A stretch of 47,119 nt of DNA, taken from Chitinophagales bacterium (GTDB lineage: Bacteria > Bacteroidota > Bacteroidia > Chitinophagales > UBA8649). Shown here one piece after another: positions 1 through 8,206 of the stretch. The notes under the pieces were generated by a model, which made no database searches, was not told the origin of the DNA, and saw only the letters and a program-made list of their open reading frames with translations. Position 1 is the stretch's first letter. Every line of letters starts with the position of its first letter. Location of the stretch: the NCBI GenBank assembly GCA_020635995.1, contig JACJYS010000010.1:1-47119 (forward strand), read 5' to 3'. The position numbers and the translations under genes are program-made.

Positions 1-301
1 CTAATTGCTGCCAATATTGTTTATTTCCTACAGGGTACAATTCATTTTTAAAAAAAGTTGAGTTATCTATAAGTTTTAAAGAGTCAAAATAACAATTGTT
101 ATCCTTGTTTTTTAAAATAATCGTGTCCCCAGAAGAATAATTATAAAAGAAAAAGTCAACAAATTTATTCTCAATAGTTACAAATAGCTTGTCATCACTT
201 ATTACTAATTCAACATTATCCTTCCTCCATACTCCCTCTATGTTATTTTGATTACAAGAGAACAAAACAATAGTATGAATAATTAATAAAAATCTTTTCA
301 T
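1..301 (-). CDS. Small lipoprotein, partial (possible RHS immunity protein)
   Basis: An open frame starts at ATG 301 on the minus strand and runs 100 codons without a stop off the left edge, so the C-terminus is missing. The N-terminus is a short hydrophobic signal (MKRFLLIIHTIVLFSC) ending in a lipobox-like LFSC, so the product is probably lipid-anchored. Its start lies 8 bases after the stop of the RHS tip gene on the same strand. Immunity genes for RHS or polymorphic toxins usually sit directly downstream of the toxin tip, so an immunity role is inferred from position only. I recognise no domain in the visible part. Confidence 0.6.
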   Translation of the reverse strand, partial: MKRFLLIIHTIVLFSCNQNNIEGVWRKDNVELVISDDKLFVTIENKFVDFFFYNYSSGDTIILKNKDNNCYFDSLKLIDNSTFFKNELYPVGNKQYWQQL

Positions 302-309
302 GTTAAAAT

Positions 310-1350
310 TTAATTTTGTCCACCAAATATCCACCAATCAGCTTCCTTTCTACTTTTGTATTTACCAATTTGCTTATAAATAATTTCTTTCGCCTTTTCA
401 TTAGCTGAATCAAACATTTCTTTATCTGACATTTCCATTATATTTCTTGCTTCAGGACTAAGAATTAAAGGAAGTTGTTCACTGCCTTGGAAAAATTTTA
501 CAATTGATTTTTTTAACTGTTTATACTCATTATAGTAAGCGAACATAATATGTTCCTGTTGTTCTTTAAAGTAACTTCCCCCAGCACCACCTAAAAATGC
601 ATTTATCATTCCTCCTATTGGAGTTCCATCATTAACGTTAACAAAAGCAATGCCTGAGGACATACCTTCCCATATTGTTCTCATCTCAACATTACTTTTA
701 CCTTTAGGTGAGCTGAAAAAAGGAATATTAGATGTGTTAGGAAAAACTGGTTGCATTTGTGTCGAATTTTGGAATGCATACTTTAGTAAATCTTGCGAAA
801 TATCTTGCTTATCTCTGATACCTTCAAAATATTTTGAACTTGCATATTTGATAGTTCCGACAGAATTACCATCTCTATCAAAAACATTTATGTTAATCTC
901 AGTGTTTTTCATTCCTTCTGTTTTTTCTGCTTGAAAACTATAATCATCTAAATCAAATCCTACTAAGTCTTCCATTACAGTTTTTTGTTCATTCCTTCCA
1001 CTAGCATATATTTGGTTAGTAGGGTCATCTTTTTTTGTGGAACTAGAAGGTGATAGTCCATAGACATCAGTGTACAAAACTGGATTATTATCATATGCAA
1101 CATAAGGACTCATGTGAGGAAATTGAGCCATTAATGGGTCTAAACTAGTCCATCTACCCAATCTCGGGTCATACTGTCTAAACTCGGTCGTGTACTGATT
1201 TCCATCTCCACTAACTTCATCATCTTTTTCCATTCCATTAAACCCAAACCTATAGTTTTCACTGGTGTAAGACCTTCCTGGCATGGTCATACCGAACGGG
1301 TAGTAGTTTTTTACACTTAATTTTGTATAATATGTAGCTTGATTTTGCAC
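310..1350 (-). pseudogene. RHS-repeat core and C-terminal tip, 5'-truncated
   Basis: The N-terminal 100 residues are the end of an RHS core: YYPFGMTMPGR, then FNGMEKDDE, then the DPRLGRWTSLDPL and YVAYDNNPVLYTDVYGL signatures. A variable tip of about 245 residues follows that I cannot assign to a toxin family. RHS proteins normally have over 1000 residues upstream of this core. Here the frame opens only at a GTG directly preceded by an in-frame TAA, and the DNA upstream shows no further RHS coding. This is either a displaced tip cassette or the remnant of a larger gene. A small lipoprotein gene follows 8 bases downstream. Confidence 0.75.
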
Positions 1351-1385
1351 TTAGCTTAACCAAATGTAAGAAATATTTTTGTAAT

Positions 1386-1423
1386 CAGATTGTTAGAAGG
1401 GAACTTCTGACAGCACGAGATCT
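1386..1423. repeat. Imperfect hairpin upstream of the RHS fragment
   Basis: CAGAT-TGTTAGAAG, loop GGAA, CTTCTGACA, a short gap, then ATCTG form nested inverted arms. It lies about 35 bases upstream of the broken RHS frame, so it may mark the junction where the 5' part was lost. No transposase is nearby. Confidence 0.4.
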
Positions 1424-1460
1424 GTATTATGCCATAAAAACACCTAACCTAACCCAAAAA

Positions 1461-1524
1461 CGTCATTGCCGCAAAGGCGGTAATCCCAAACTACAATGAG
1501 ATGCCTGCTTCCGCAGGCATGACG
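1461..1524. repeat. Two tandem hairpins inside a larger inverted repeat (REP-like)
   Basis: Outer arms CGTCAT (1461-1466) and ATGACG (1519-1524) enclose two hairpins: ATTGCCGC/GCGGTAAT (one mismatch) at 1465-1484 and a perfect ATGCCTGC/GCAGGCAT at 1501-1520. GC content is well above the surroundings. It lies between the RHS fragment and the Na/Pi transporter, and resembles dispersed intergenic palindromes of Bacteroidota. No second copy was noticed in this window. Confidence 0.55.
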
Positions 1525-1642
1525 AGTGAGATAGAAAATGTAAACACACAAACATAACCTAACAAATACCATCAACTTTGGTTATTAAACCTATCGGGTT
1601 AAGAGGATGAGATTGGACTATTATATTGTATAAACTACTACT

Positions 1643-3400
1643 TTACTGTTTCTTAACCTCTTCTTTCTTATCATTATCGTAAGCTTCAAACAAGTCATTT
1701 TTATTGTACAAAGCTTCATGAACATTCATACAGTGGTCGCCTATTCTTTCTGCTCTGTTTACAAAATCTATAAAAATAACTCCCGCTCTTGCAGAATACA
1801 CACCACTTTCTAAACGAACAAAATGCTGGGTAAAAATTTTCTTTCTCAACTTATTAATCTTCCTTTCGGTATTAATAATTTGCTCTAAGTTAAACTTGTC
1901 TTTTTTGCCCTCTATGTGGTTTTTTACCAGCCCAATAGCTTCAGAAGTGTATTCCATTAGCTCTTTAAGTTCTTCTTTAGCATTAGGTGGCAGTTCTACG
2001 TTTTCACGTTTTAAACGTTCGTAGTTTTTGCTCATCTCATAAATAATATCAGCTATACGTTCTAAATCATTAGAAGTGCTAAGCATTCCTCTTATTTCTG
2101 TAGTATTAGCTTTGGTTAAATCGCTTTCAGAAACCTTAGTTAAGTAATCAGAAATTTCTAAATCTATACTATCGGTTATTTCCTCTCTATTTTTAATTTT
2201 CTTCAATAATTTTTCTGGATTTTTCTGCTTTTCAAAAAATAAAGAATTGATATTGCTATCCATTTTATAAACAAGCGTAGAAAACATTTCTATTTCTTTT
2301 TTAGCATTTTCTAAAGCTAAAGAAGGAGCGTTTAAAAATCCGCTTGAAATATATTTTAGTTTAAATTCTTCTGCATCATCATCTTCCGATTTAACAGATT
2401 TTTCGGCTATGCGAACCAACCACGGCACAAAAGGCAACAGCAACAATACATTGCTGGCGTTAAAAACTGTATGGAATACTGCCAATCCAAGCGATGCCGC
2501 ATGAGGGTCATCAAAAGGGTTTCCATCGCCTATTTCTAATCCTATTAAATTACCTGCAAATTTTGTAGCTCCGGGAATAATATATTTTAAGAATAAAGGC
2601 ATTGCCAAAATCATCCAAGAGACCCCTATTATATTAAATAGAGAGTGGATTCTTGCTGAACGCTTGGCATTTACATTAGCCACTAAAGAAGCCAATTCCG
2701 CTGTAATTGTTGTACCTATATTTTCGCCTAAAATCATGGCGGCACCTACATTAAAAGGAATTACTCCTGCCATTACCAGTGCTAAAGTAAGCGTCATTGA
2801 TGCACTTGAAGACTGCATAATAACGGTAATTAATGCTCCTAATGCCACAAAAATTATAGAAGTTAAAATGCCGTAGTTAGAAAATTTAGTAAAAAATTGT
2901 ACTAAAGGAGAATCTGGACCCAATTCCGGAACTGAATCTTTTAGCTCGCTTAAACCCATAAAAAGTAAGGCAAATCCTATTAAAAACTGCCCCCAAAATT
3001 TCCAATTGCCTTTATTAGAAAATAACATGGGGAAACCAATACCTATAATAGGCAGAGCAATAGTGGCTATTTTAAATTTTCCTACAATATTTACCAGCCA
3101 ACCCGTAATAGTTGTACCAATATTAGCTCCCATCATTACTCCTGCCGATTCTACCAAAGTTAACAACCCGGCATTTACAAAACTAACTGTCATAACTGTG
3201 GTGGCAGAAGACGATTGCAAAAGTGCCGTAATAACAAACCCTACCAATACTCCTAAAACTCTGTTTTGAGTCATAGTACGTAGAGCTTTTCTCATAGTAT
3301 CTCCTGCGGCATTTTGTATGCCTTCACTCATTACCTTCATGCCATACATAAAGAAACCAAGTGCTCCAACTATTCTAAGTATTGTCCAAAAAATTTCCAT
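1643..3400 (-). CDS. Na/Pi cotransporter family protein with PhoU-like tail
   Basis: A 585-residue inner-membrane protein of the NptA/PNaS type, which couples sodium to phosphate uptake or export. Two inverted membrane repeats carry the diagnostic QSSSATT (residues 62-68) and QSSSAS (195-200), each in a glycine-rich hydrophobic block. A cytoplasmic helical region from about residue 350 to the end is PhoU-like and probably regulatory. Length and layout match the family. A promoter-like TATTTTTG lies about 28 bases upstream of the start. The gene is transcribed alone; the downstream side is the repeat-bearing gap before the RHS fragment. Phosphate as substrate is inferred from the family. Confidence 0.9.
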   Translation of the reverse strand: MEIFWTILRIVGALGFFMYGMKVMSEGIQNAAGDTMRKALRTMTQNRVLGVLVGFVITALLQSSSATTVMTVSFVNAGLLTLVESAGVMMGANIGTTITGWLVNIVGKFKIATIALPIIGIGFPMLFSNKGNWKFWGQFLIGFALLFMGLSELKDSVPELGPDSPLVQFFTKFSNYGILTSIIFVALGALITVIMQSSSASMTLTLALVMAGVIPFNVGAAMILGENIGTTITAELASLVANVNAKRSARIHSLFNIIGVSWMILAMPLFLKYIIPGATKFAGNLIGLEIGDGNPFDDPHAASLGLAVFHTVFNASNVLLLLPFVPWLVRIAEKSVKSEDDDAEEFKLKYISSGFLNAPSLALENAKKEIEMFSTLVYKMDSNINSLFFEKQKNPEKLLKKIKNREEITDSIDLEISDYLTKVSESDLTKANTTEIRGMLSTSNDLERIADIIYEMSKNYERLKRENVELPPNAKEELKELMEYTSEAIGLVKNHIEGKKDKFNLEQIINTERKINKLRKKIFTQHFVRLESGVYSARAGVIFIDFVNRAERIGDHCMNVHEALYNKNDLFEAYDNDKKEEVKKQ

Positions 3401-3427
3401 TTTTTATATTGGGTTTATTATAAAGTA

Positions 3428-3435
3428 CAAAAATA
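3428..3435 (-). promoter_or_regulatory. Bacteroidota -7 promoter motif for the Na/Pi transporter
   Basis: TATTTTTG on the minus strand matches the TAnnTTTG -7 element of Bacteroidota sigma factor promoters and ends about 27 bases before the ATG. No clear -33 TTTG was found. Confidence 0.4.
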
Positions 3436-3465
3436 AAGTGCCTAATGTTAAGCTAATGTTATCAT

Positions 3466-4221
3466 TTATTTTCTTTGTGCATTAACTTCGTATAAAATCA
3501 TACCAGCCGATACCGAAACATTTAAAGAATTAATTTCTCCTTTCATAGGAATAATAAATAAATGGTCGGCTTTATCTTTTGTAATACCACTAATTCCTCT
3601 CCCTTCGCTACCCAAAACTATGGCTGTAGGATAAGTAAAATCTATGGCACTAATTGCTATATCAGTTTCTAAACTTGAAGCTACTATTTGTATGCCACTC
3701 ATTTTTAAATAATCATATACCTCCGCTAAATTGTTTTCTCTACAAATAGGAATATTATGTATGGCTCCGGCACTTGCTTTTATGGTTTCTGAATTTATGG
3801 GAGAATTGCCTTTTTCTGTAGTAATAATAGCATGCACACCCATTGCCTCTGCTGTACGAGCTATAGCACCAAAATTTCTAACATCTGTAATGCCATCTAC
3901 AATTAAAAATAATGCCGTTTCGCCTTTAGTTAATATCTGATTGTAAATATCGTCTAACTTAAAATATTTTATTTCGCCATAAAAACCAACTACGCCCTGA
4001 TGATTAGGTTTTTCGTGCTGATAAACAGGGAAAAGCATGTAGTCTATTTTCTCTTTGGGCACAGTACGCAATGAAATTCTTTGTTCTTTACAAATAGTTT
4101 TTATTTCGTCTATTTCTCTCCCCGATGCTCCTTTTTGAATCAATATTTTTTCAACAGCTGTATCGCTTTTTAAAATTTCTAAAGCCGGCTGTCTTCCTAT
4201 AAAAATATCTTTTTTCTTCAT
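3466..4221 (-). CDS. rlmB: 23S rRNA 2'-O-ribose methyltransferase, TrmH/RlmB family
   Basis: A 251-residue SPOUT (knotted) methyltransferase. The N-terminal substrate-binding domain covers residues 1-80. The catalytic domain shows all three family motifs: NFGAIARTAEAMG (from about 116), IVLGSEGRGIS (201-211) and the PMKGEINSLNVSVSAG block (about 225-240). RlmB methylates G2251 of 23S rRNA; this length and the IFIGRQPALEIL start fit RlmB better than tRNA-type TrmH. The stop lies 65 bases from the Na/Pi transporter start. The ATG abuts the stop of the upstream methyltransferase gene, so the two are probably co-transcribed. Confidence 0.9.
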   Translation of the reverse strand: MKKKDIFIGRQPALEILKSDTAVEKILIQKGASGREIDEIKTICKEQRISLRTVPKEKIDYMLFPVYQHEKPNHQGVVGFYGEIKYFKLDDIYNQILTKGETALFLIVDGITDVRNFGAIARTAEAMGVHAIITTEKGNSPINSETIKASAGAIHNIPICRENNLAEVYDYLKMSGIQIVASSLETDIAISAIDFTYPTAIVLGSEGRGISGITKDKADHLFIIPMKGEINSLNVSVSAGMILYEVNAQRK

Positions 4222-5100
4222 TTAATTAGATTTCTTAAAAATATAAACAACCGATGAAGCACTTTCTGCATCAAAAAAACCTTCGGTAAAAGAAGCAATT
4301 CCTATTATAAATGCTCTAAACTTGCCTAAAAAATTAGATTGCTTATTTTTTTCACTTAAAAGTGCAATATAAAATGGGTCAAAAGGCATAGCATAAGATT
4401 TTTGATGAACAAAACCATGCTGTTTTGCTAACTCTTTCATTGAATTAGGCGAAAAATGCCAAAGATGCTTAGGCAAATCGTAAGCCGCCCAATATTTTTG
4501 GTACATTTTTGCATCGTAAGAAGTATAATTTGGAACAGCAATAGCCAATGTGCCATTATTGTTTAACAAAGTTCTAAAATGCTCAAAATAATCGTGTAAA
4601 TCATGTACGTGCTCCAACACATGCCACATACTTATAGCATCAAATTTATTTTGTGCTACTATACTTGCTAAATTGTCTTTTAACTGCAAATTGAAATTCT
4701 TTTGAGCCTGATTTCTTGCTGTGGCATCGGGTTCAAAACCGGTGGCTTTAACACCATTATTATTGGCATAATTAACAAAATATCCTGTGCCGGCACCTAT
4801 ATCTAAAAGTGTACTTATTTTATTTTGTTTAGTTATATATTTCAGCTTTTGCCCCAGCATATAATTTCTTACTTTATGATACAGTTTAAAGAAAAGTCCT
4901 TCTTTAGTATCGGTATGAGAAACATAATCGGCATGCTCATAGTATTTGCCAATATTTTGAGCATCGGGAGCATTTACGGTATAAGCAAAACCACATTCTT
5001 GGCACTTATTAATAGTAAAATCCTCTTGCGAAACGCAAAAATCTTTGCTATCTAAATGCTTAATTATTTTATGGCTATTACAAACTAAACAAGTGTTCAT
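4222..5100 (-). CDS. Class I SAM methyltransferase with N-terminal zinc ribbon
   Basis: A 292-residue protein. Residues 4-36 form a CxxC...CxxC zinc ribbon (C4, C7, C33, C36). A Rossmann methyltransferase domain follows, with the SAM-binding LLDIGAGTGYF near residue 100, acidic FEPD at the end of strand 2 and a WHVLEHVHD motif typical of the Methyltransf_11/23 group. The same zinc-ribbon plus methyltransferase layout is common in sugar- and polyketide-modifying enzymes. The substrate cannot be told. The gene abuts rlmB downstream and is 3 bases from pruA upstream, so it may be read with them. Confidence 0.8.
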   Translation of the reverse strand: MNTCLVCNSHKIIKHLDSKDFCVSQEDFTINKCQECGFAYTVNAPDAQNIGKYYEHADYVSHTDTKEGLFFKLYHKVRNYMLGQKLKYITKQNKISTLLDIGAGTGYFVNYANNNGVKATGFEPDATARNQAQKNFNLQLKDNLASIVAQNKFDAISMWHVLEHVHDLHDYFEHFRTLLNNNGTLAIAVPNYTSYDAKMYQKYWAAYDLPKHLWHFSPNSMKELAKQHGFVHQKSYAMPFDPFYIALLSEKNKQSNFLGKFRAFIIGIASFTEGFFDAESASSVVYIFKKSN

Positions 5101-5103
5101 GTT

Positions 5104-6741
5104 TTACTTTTTGTCTTCGCCTAAAAATGGATAACGATAATCTGTAGGAGGCACAAAAGTTTCTTTTATGGTTCTCATACTTACCCAGCGAAGCAAATTG
5201 TGCTTAGAGCCTGCTTTATCATTAGTTCCACTAGCTCTGGCTCCGCCAAAAGGCTGCTGTCCTACTACTGCCCCGGTAGGTTTGTCGTTAACATAAAAAT
5301 TTCCTGCTGCGTGTTTTAATGCCTTGTGTGCTTCTACTATTGCATATCTATCTTGGCTAAACACAGCTCCTGTAAGTGCATAAGGAGAAGTTTCATCTAC
5401 TAATTTTAAAGTTTCTGTCCATTTGTTTTCGTCATAAACATATATAGTTAAAACAGGACCAAAAAGCTCTTCTACCATAGTAGTATATTTAGGATTTGAA
5501 GTAACAATAACCGTAGGTTCTATAAAATACCCTTTAGATTTATCATACTTACCTCCAGCTATTATTTCGGCATCTTTATCTTTTTTAGCTTGGTCTATAT
5601 ATCCTGCCAATCTATCAAAAGATTTTTCGTCTATAACGGCATTAATAAAATTGCCAAAATCTTCTACATCGCCCATTTTAAATGAAGCTAAATCGGCTAC
5701 TAAAGAATCTTTTACTGTAGCCCACAAATTTGAAGGAATATAAGCTCTTGACGCAGCAGAACATTTTTGTCCTTGATATTCAAAAGCACCTCTGCTTAAT
5801 GCTGTAGCCACTTGTTTAGCATGAGCACTTGGGTGTGCTAAAATAAAATCTTTACCGCCTGTCTCGCCCACTATTCGTGGATAAGTTTTGTAGTTAGCTA
5901 TATTATTTCCTATGGTTTTCCACATAAACTGAAAAGTACCTGTAGAACCCGTAAAATGGATACCTGCAAAATCGGGATGACTAAAACATACATCTCCGGC
6001 TACAGGTCCATCGGTAAATACCATATTGATTACGCCATCGGGCAAGCCTGCTTCTTTAAACAACTGCATAATAAAATGTGCTGAATATGCCTGCGTTACA
6101 CTTGGCTTCCATACTATTGTATTTCCCATCATAGCAGGAGCAGCACTTAAATTAGCACATATTGAAGTAAAATTAAATGGTGTTACGGCAAATACAAAAC
6201 CTTCTAAAGGTCTGTATTCCAGTCTGTTCCACATTCCAGGGTTGCTTTCGGGTTGCTCTTTGTACAATTCAGTCATATATTGCACATTAAACTTAAAGAA
6301 ATCTATCAGCTCGCAAGCAGCATCTATTTCTGCTTGAAAAATATTTTTACTTTGCCCTAACATGGTAGAGCCATTTAATAAATCTCTATAAGGCCCTGCC
6401 AATAAATCGGCAGCTTTTAAAAATATGGCGGCACGTTCTTCCCAAGGTGTATTTTCCCATGCTTCTTTAGCGTTTAAGGCTGCTTTTATGGCATCTTCTA
6501 CGTGCTTAGCTGTTCCTTTATTGTAAGTGCCCAATTTGTGTTTTAAATTGTGCGGTGGGTTTATTTCTATTTTATCATCGGTAAAAACTTCCTTCCCTCC
6601 TATTATCATAGGAATATCTATAGTTTTACTTTTAAGAGTTTTAAGGGTTTTTTCTATACTTTTTCTTTCCGCTGAACCTATAGCATAAGCTTTAACCGGC
6701 TCGTTTTTAGCAAGAGGTACATTAAAAAATGCGTTTGACAT
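5104..6741 (-). CDS. pruA: L-glutamate gamma-semialdehyde dehydrogenase (delta-1-pyrroline-5-carboxylate dehydrogenase)
   Basis: A 545-residue aldehyde dehydrogenase that oxidises glutamate semialdehyde to glutamate with NAD+, the second step of proline catabolism. The catalytic Cys is C327 in QGQKCSAAS; the general-base Glu is in VGETGGKD (292-298). FTGSTGTF is the NAD-contacting loop and PFGGARASGTNDKAG is the conserved C-terminal motif. Length and motifs fit the stand-alone PruA type rather than bifunctional PutA; no proline dehydrogenase gene is in the window. A perfect TATCTTTG promoter element lies 26 bases upstream of the ATG. Confidence 0.93.
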   Translation of the reverse strand: MSNAFFNVPLAKNEPVKAYAIGSAERKSIEKTLKTLKSKTIDIPMIIGGKEVFTDDKIEINPPHNLKHKLGTYNKGTAKHVEDAIKAALNAKEAWENTPWEERAAIFLKAADLLAGPYRDLLNGSTMLGQSKNIFQAEIDAACELIDFFKFNVQYMTELYKEQPESNPGMWNRLEYRPLEGFVFAVTPFNFTSICANLSAAPAMMGNTIVWKPSVTQAYSAHFIMQLFKEAGLPDGVINMVFTDGPVAGDVCFSHPDFAGIHFTGSTGTFQFMWKTIGNNIANYKTYPRIVGETGGKDFILAHPSAHAKQVATALSRGAFEYQGQKCSAASRAYIPSNLWATVKDSLVADLASFKMGDVEDFGNFINAVIDEKSFDRLAGYIDQAKKDKDAEIIAGGKYDKSKGYFIEPTVIVTSNPKYTTMVEELFGPVLTIYVYDENKWTETLKLVDETSPYALTGAVFSQDRYAIVEAHKALKHAAGNFYVNDKPTGAVVGQQPFGGARASGTNDKAGSKHNLLRWVSMRTIKETFVPPTDYRYPFLGEDKK

Positions 6742-6766
6742 AATTATTTTATTTGTTTTGAGACTG

Positions 6767-6774
6767 CAAAGATA
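6767..6774 (-). promoter_or_regulatory. -7 promoter motif for pruA
   Basis: TATCTTTG on the minus strand is an exact TAnnTTTG element, 25 bases before the pruA ATG. A -33 TTTG is not evident at the usual spacing. Confidence 0.55.
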
Positions 6775-6958
6775 AGTTTTCTATAAACTTTATAGCTAAA
6801 ATTGGCGTATGTTTACACTATACAGAATAAGGATTTTAAAAAATTATGAAGTTTTTTATCTTTCTTATAGTTTATACCGATTAGGAATATATAATAGTCC
6901 AATTTCGGCTACGCCTCATTGTACTAAATAAATTATCTAACGGCATTTGCCATTGTAA

Positions 6959-6988
6959 AACACAAAATAGATTAGACTATTTTGTGTT
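6959..6988 (-). terminator. Intrinsic terminator of the sdh operon
   Basis: A perfect 12 bp stem, AACACAAAATAG / CTATTTTGTGTT with a 6-base loop, begins 3 bases after the sdhB stop. On the minus strand it is followed by TTTT. The remaining gap up to pruA (6775-6958) shows no gene. Confidence 0.75.
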
Positions 6989-6990
6989 AA

Positions 6991-7743
6991 CTACTTTCTG
7001 CTTACTAATGAAGATTTTAAGTACAATCTATTCATTCTTGCTATGTTTTCTAAAGAAATTCCTTTAGGGCATTCTGCTTCGCAAGCTCCGGTATTGGTAC
7101 AGTTTCCAAAACCTTCTTTATCCATTTGGTGTACCATGTTTAATACTCTTTCTTCACTTTCTACTTTGCCTTGTGGCAATAAAGCTAACTGAGAAACTTT
7201 AGCTGAAACAAACAACATAGCACTGGCATTTTTGCAGGCTGCCACACATGCTCCACAGCCTATGCAAGTAGCTGCATCAAAAGCTAAATCGGCATCTTCT
7301 TTTGGTATAGGAATAGCATTTGCATCTTGCGTATTTCCACTTGTATTTACCGATACAAAACCACCTGCTTGAATTATTCTATCAAAAGCACCTCTATCTA
7401 CTACTAAATCTTTAATAACAGGGAAAGGCTCTGCACGCCATGGTTCTATGGTTATAGTATCGCCATCTTTAAAACTACGCATGTGTAGCTGGCAAGTGGT
7501 AACTCTTTCTCCTGGTCCATGAGGTTGTCCATTAATAAACATAGAGCACATTCCACAGATGCCTTCTCTACAGTCATGGTCAAAAGCAACGGGTTCTTCG
7601 CCTTTTTCAACTAATTCTATATTCAGTTCATCTATCATTTCTAAAAACGAAGAATCGGGAGAAATATCTTTCACTTTATATTCCACCATTTTGCCTTTGT
7701 CATTTCCGTTTTTCTGACGCCAAATTTTTAATGTTAGATTCAT
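6991..7743 (-). CDS. sdhB: Succinate dehydrogenase/fumarate reductase iron-sulfur subunit
   Basis: A 250-residue subunit carrying electrons from the flavin to quinone. The plant-type [2Fe-2S] cysteines are C58, C63, C66 and C84. The C-terminal ferredoxin-like half has CIGCGACVAAC (C160, C163, C166, C170) and a second cluster region with C215, C221 and C225 followed by P. This is the non-classical type found with a single membrane subunit. It lies 44 bases downstream of an inserted four-helix-bundle gene that separates it from sdhA, and is followed by a strong terminator. Confidence 0.95.
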   Translation of the reverse strand: MNLTLKIWRQKNGNDKGKMVEYKVKDISPDSSFLEMIDELNIELVEKGEEPVAFDHDCREGICGMCSMFINGQPHGPGERVTTCQLHMRSFKDGDTITIEPWRAEPFPVIKDLVVDRGAFDRIIQAGGFVSVNTSGNTQDANAIPIPKEDADLAFDAATCIGCGACVAACKNASAMLFVSAKVSQLALLPQGKVESEERVLNMVHQMDKEGFGNCTNTGACEAECPKGISLENIARMNRLYLKSSLVSRK

Positions 7744-7766
7744 ATCTTTTTATTTTTACGCTAATT

Positions 7767-7783
7767 AGCTGGTTAGCTTTTAG
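7767..7783 (+). repeat. Left inverted repeat flanking the four-helix-bundle gene
   Basis: AGCTGGTTAGCTTTTAG on the plus strand. It matches, with one substitution and one gap, the minus-strand sequence AGCTGATTAGCTTGTTAG at 8183-8200 on the other side of the gene, giving an inverted repeat around the inserted unit. Confidence 0.55.
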
Positions 7784-7787
7784 CTGT

Positions 7788-8153
7788 TTAGTCTTTTTTT
7801 AAATTATTAATAAAGCCATTTATCATTTTAGCTTCTTCTATAATTATATTATTAATCTTATCAAAAGATTCTACCTCAATATAGTTTAATTCTTTTGATA
7901 AATAAATTTGAGTTTCTAATTCCATTAAAGATCCTCTTGAAATATACAAAAAGTTAGCAAACTGTTTATTGGTATGTCGCCCCCATCCCTCAGCAATATT
8001 GCTGGGTATTGATACTGCACACCTTCTTAGTTGTTGCTTCAAACCAAAGTTTTCTTCACTTGGGAAAGTACTTGTTACAGAATAAATTTCTTTAACTAAT
8101 TCAATTCCTTTCATCCAAATCTTTAAATCTTTATATGAATTAAATTTACTCAT
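7788..8153 (-). CDS. Four-helix-bundle protein (23S rRNA intervening-sequence family)
   Basis: A 121-residue helical protein with the family signature: YKDLKIWMKGIELV at the N-terminus, then LKQQLRRCAVSIPSNIAEG(W)GR and the FANFLYISRGSLMELETQI segment. Proteins of this fold (S23/IVS, TIGR02436-like; also the Avd fold of diversity-generating retroelements) are small, and their function outside those systems is unclear. The gene sits between sdhA and sdhB on the same strand and is flanked by inverted repeats, so it looks inserted. It is not a succinate dehydrogenase component. There is no reverse transcriptase nearby, so an Avd role is not supported. Confidence 0.85.
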   Translation of the reverse strand: MSKFNSYKDLKIWMKGIELVKEIYSVTSTFPSEENFGLKQQLRRCAVSIPSNIAEGWGRHTNKQFANFLYISRGSLMELETQIYLSKELNYIEVESFDKINNIIIEEAKMINGFINNLKKD

Positions 8154-8182
8154 ACATCTTTTAAAACAACTTTTCTAAATTA

Positions 8183-8200
8183 CTAACAAGCTAATCAGCT
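8183..8200 (-). repeat. Right inverted repeat flanking the four-helix-bundle gene
   Basis: Minus-strand AGCTGATTAGCTTGTTAG lies 6 bases past the sdhA stop and is the partner of 7767-7783. The insertion left sdhA intact. Confidence 0.55.
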
Positions 8201-8206
8201 ACCAAG

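Noticed and set aside
7788..8153. Diversity-generating retroelement accessory gene (avd)
   Set aside because: The fold family matches, but there is no reverse transcriptase, template repeat or variable repeat nearby.
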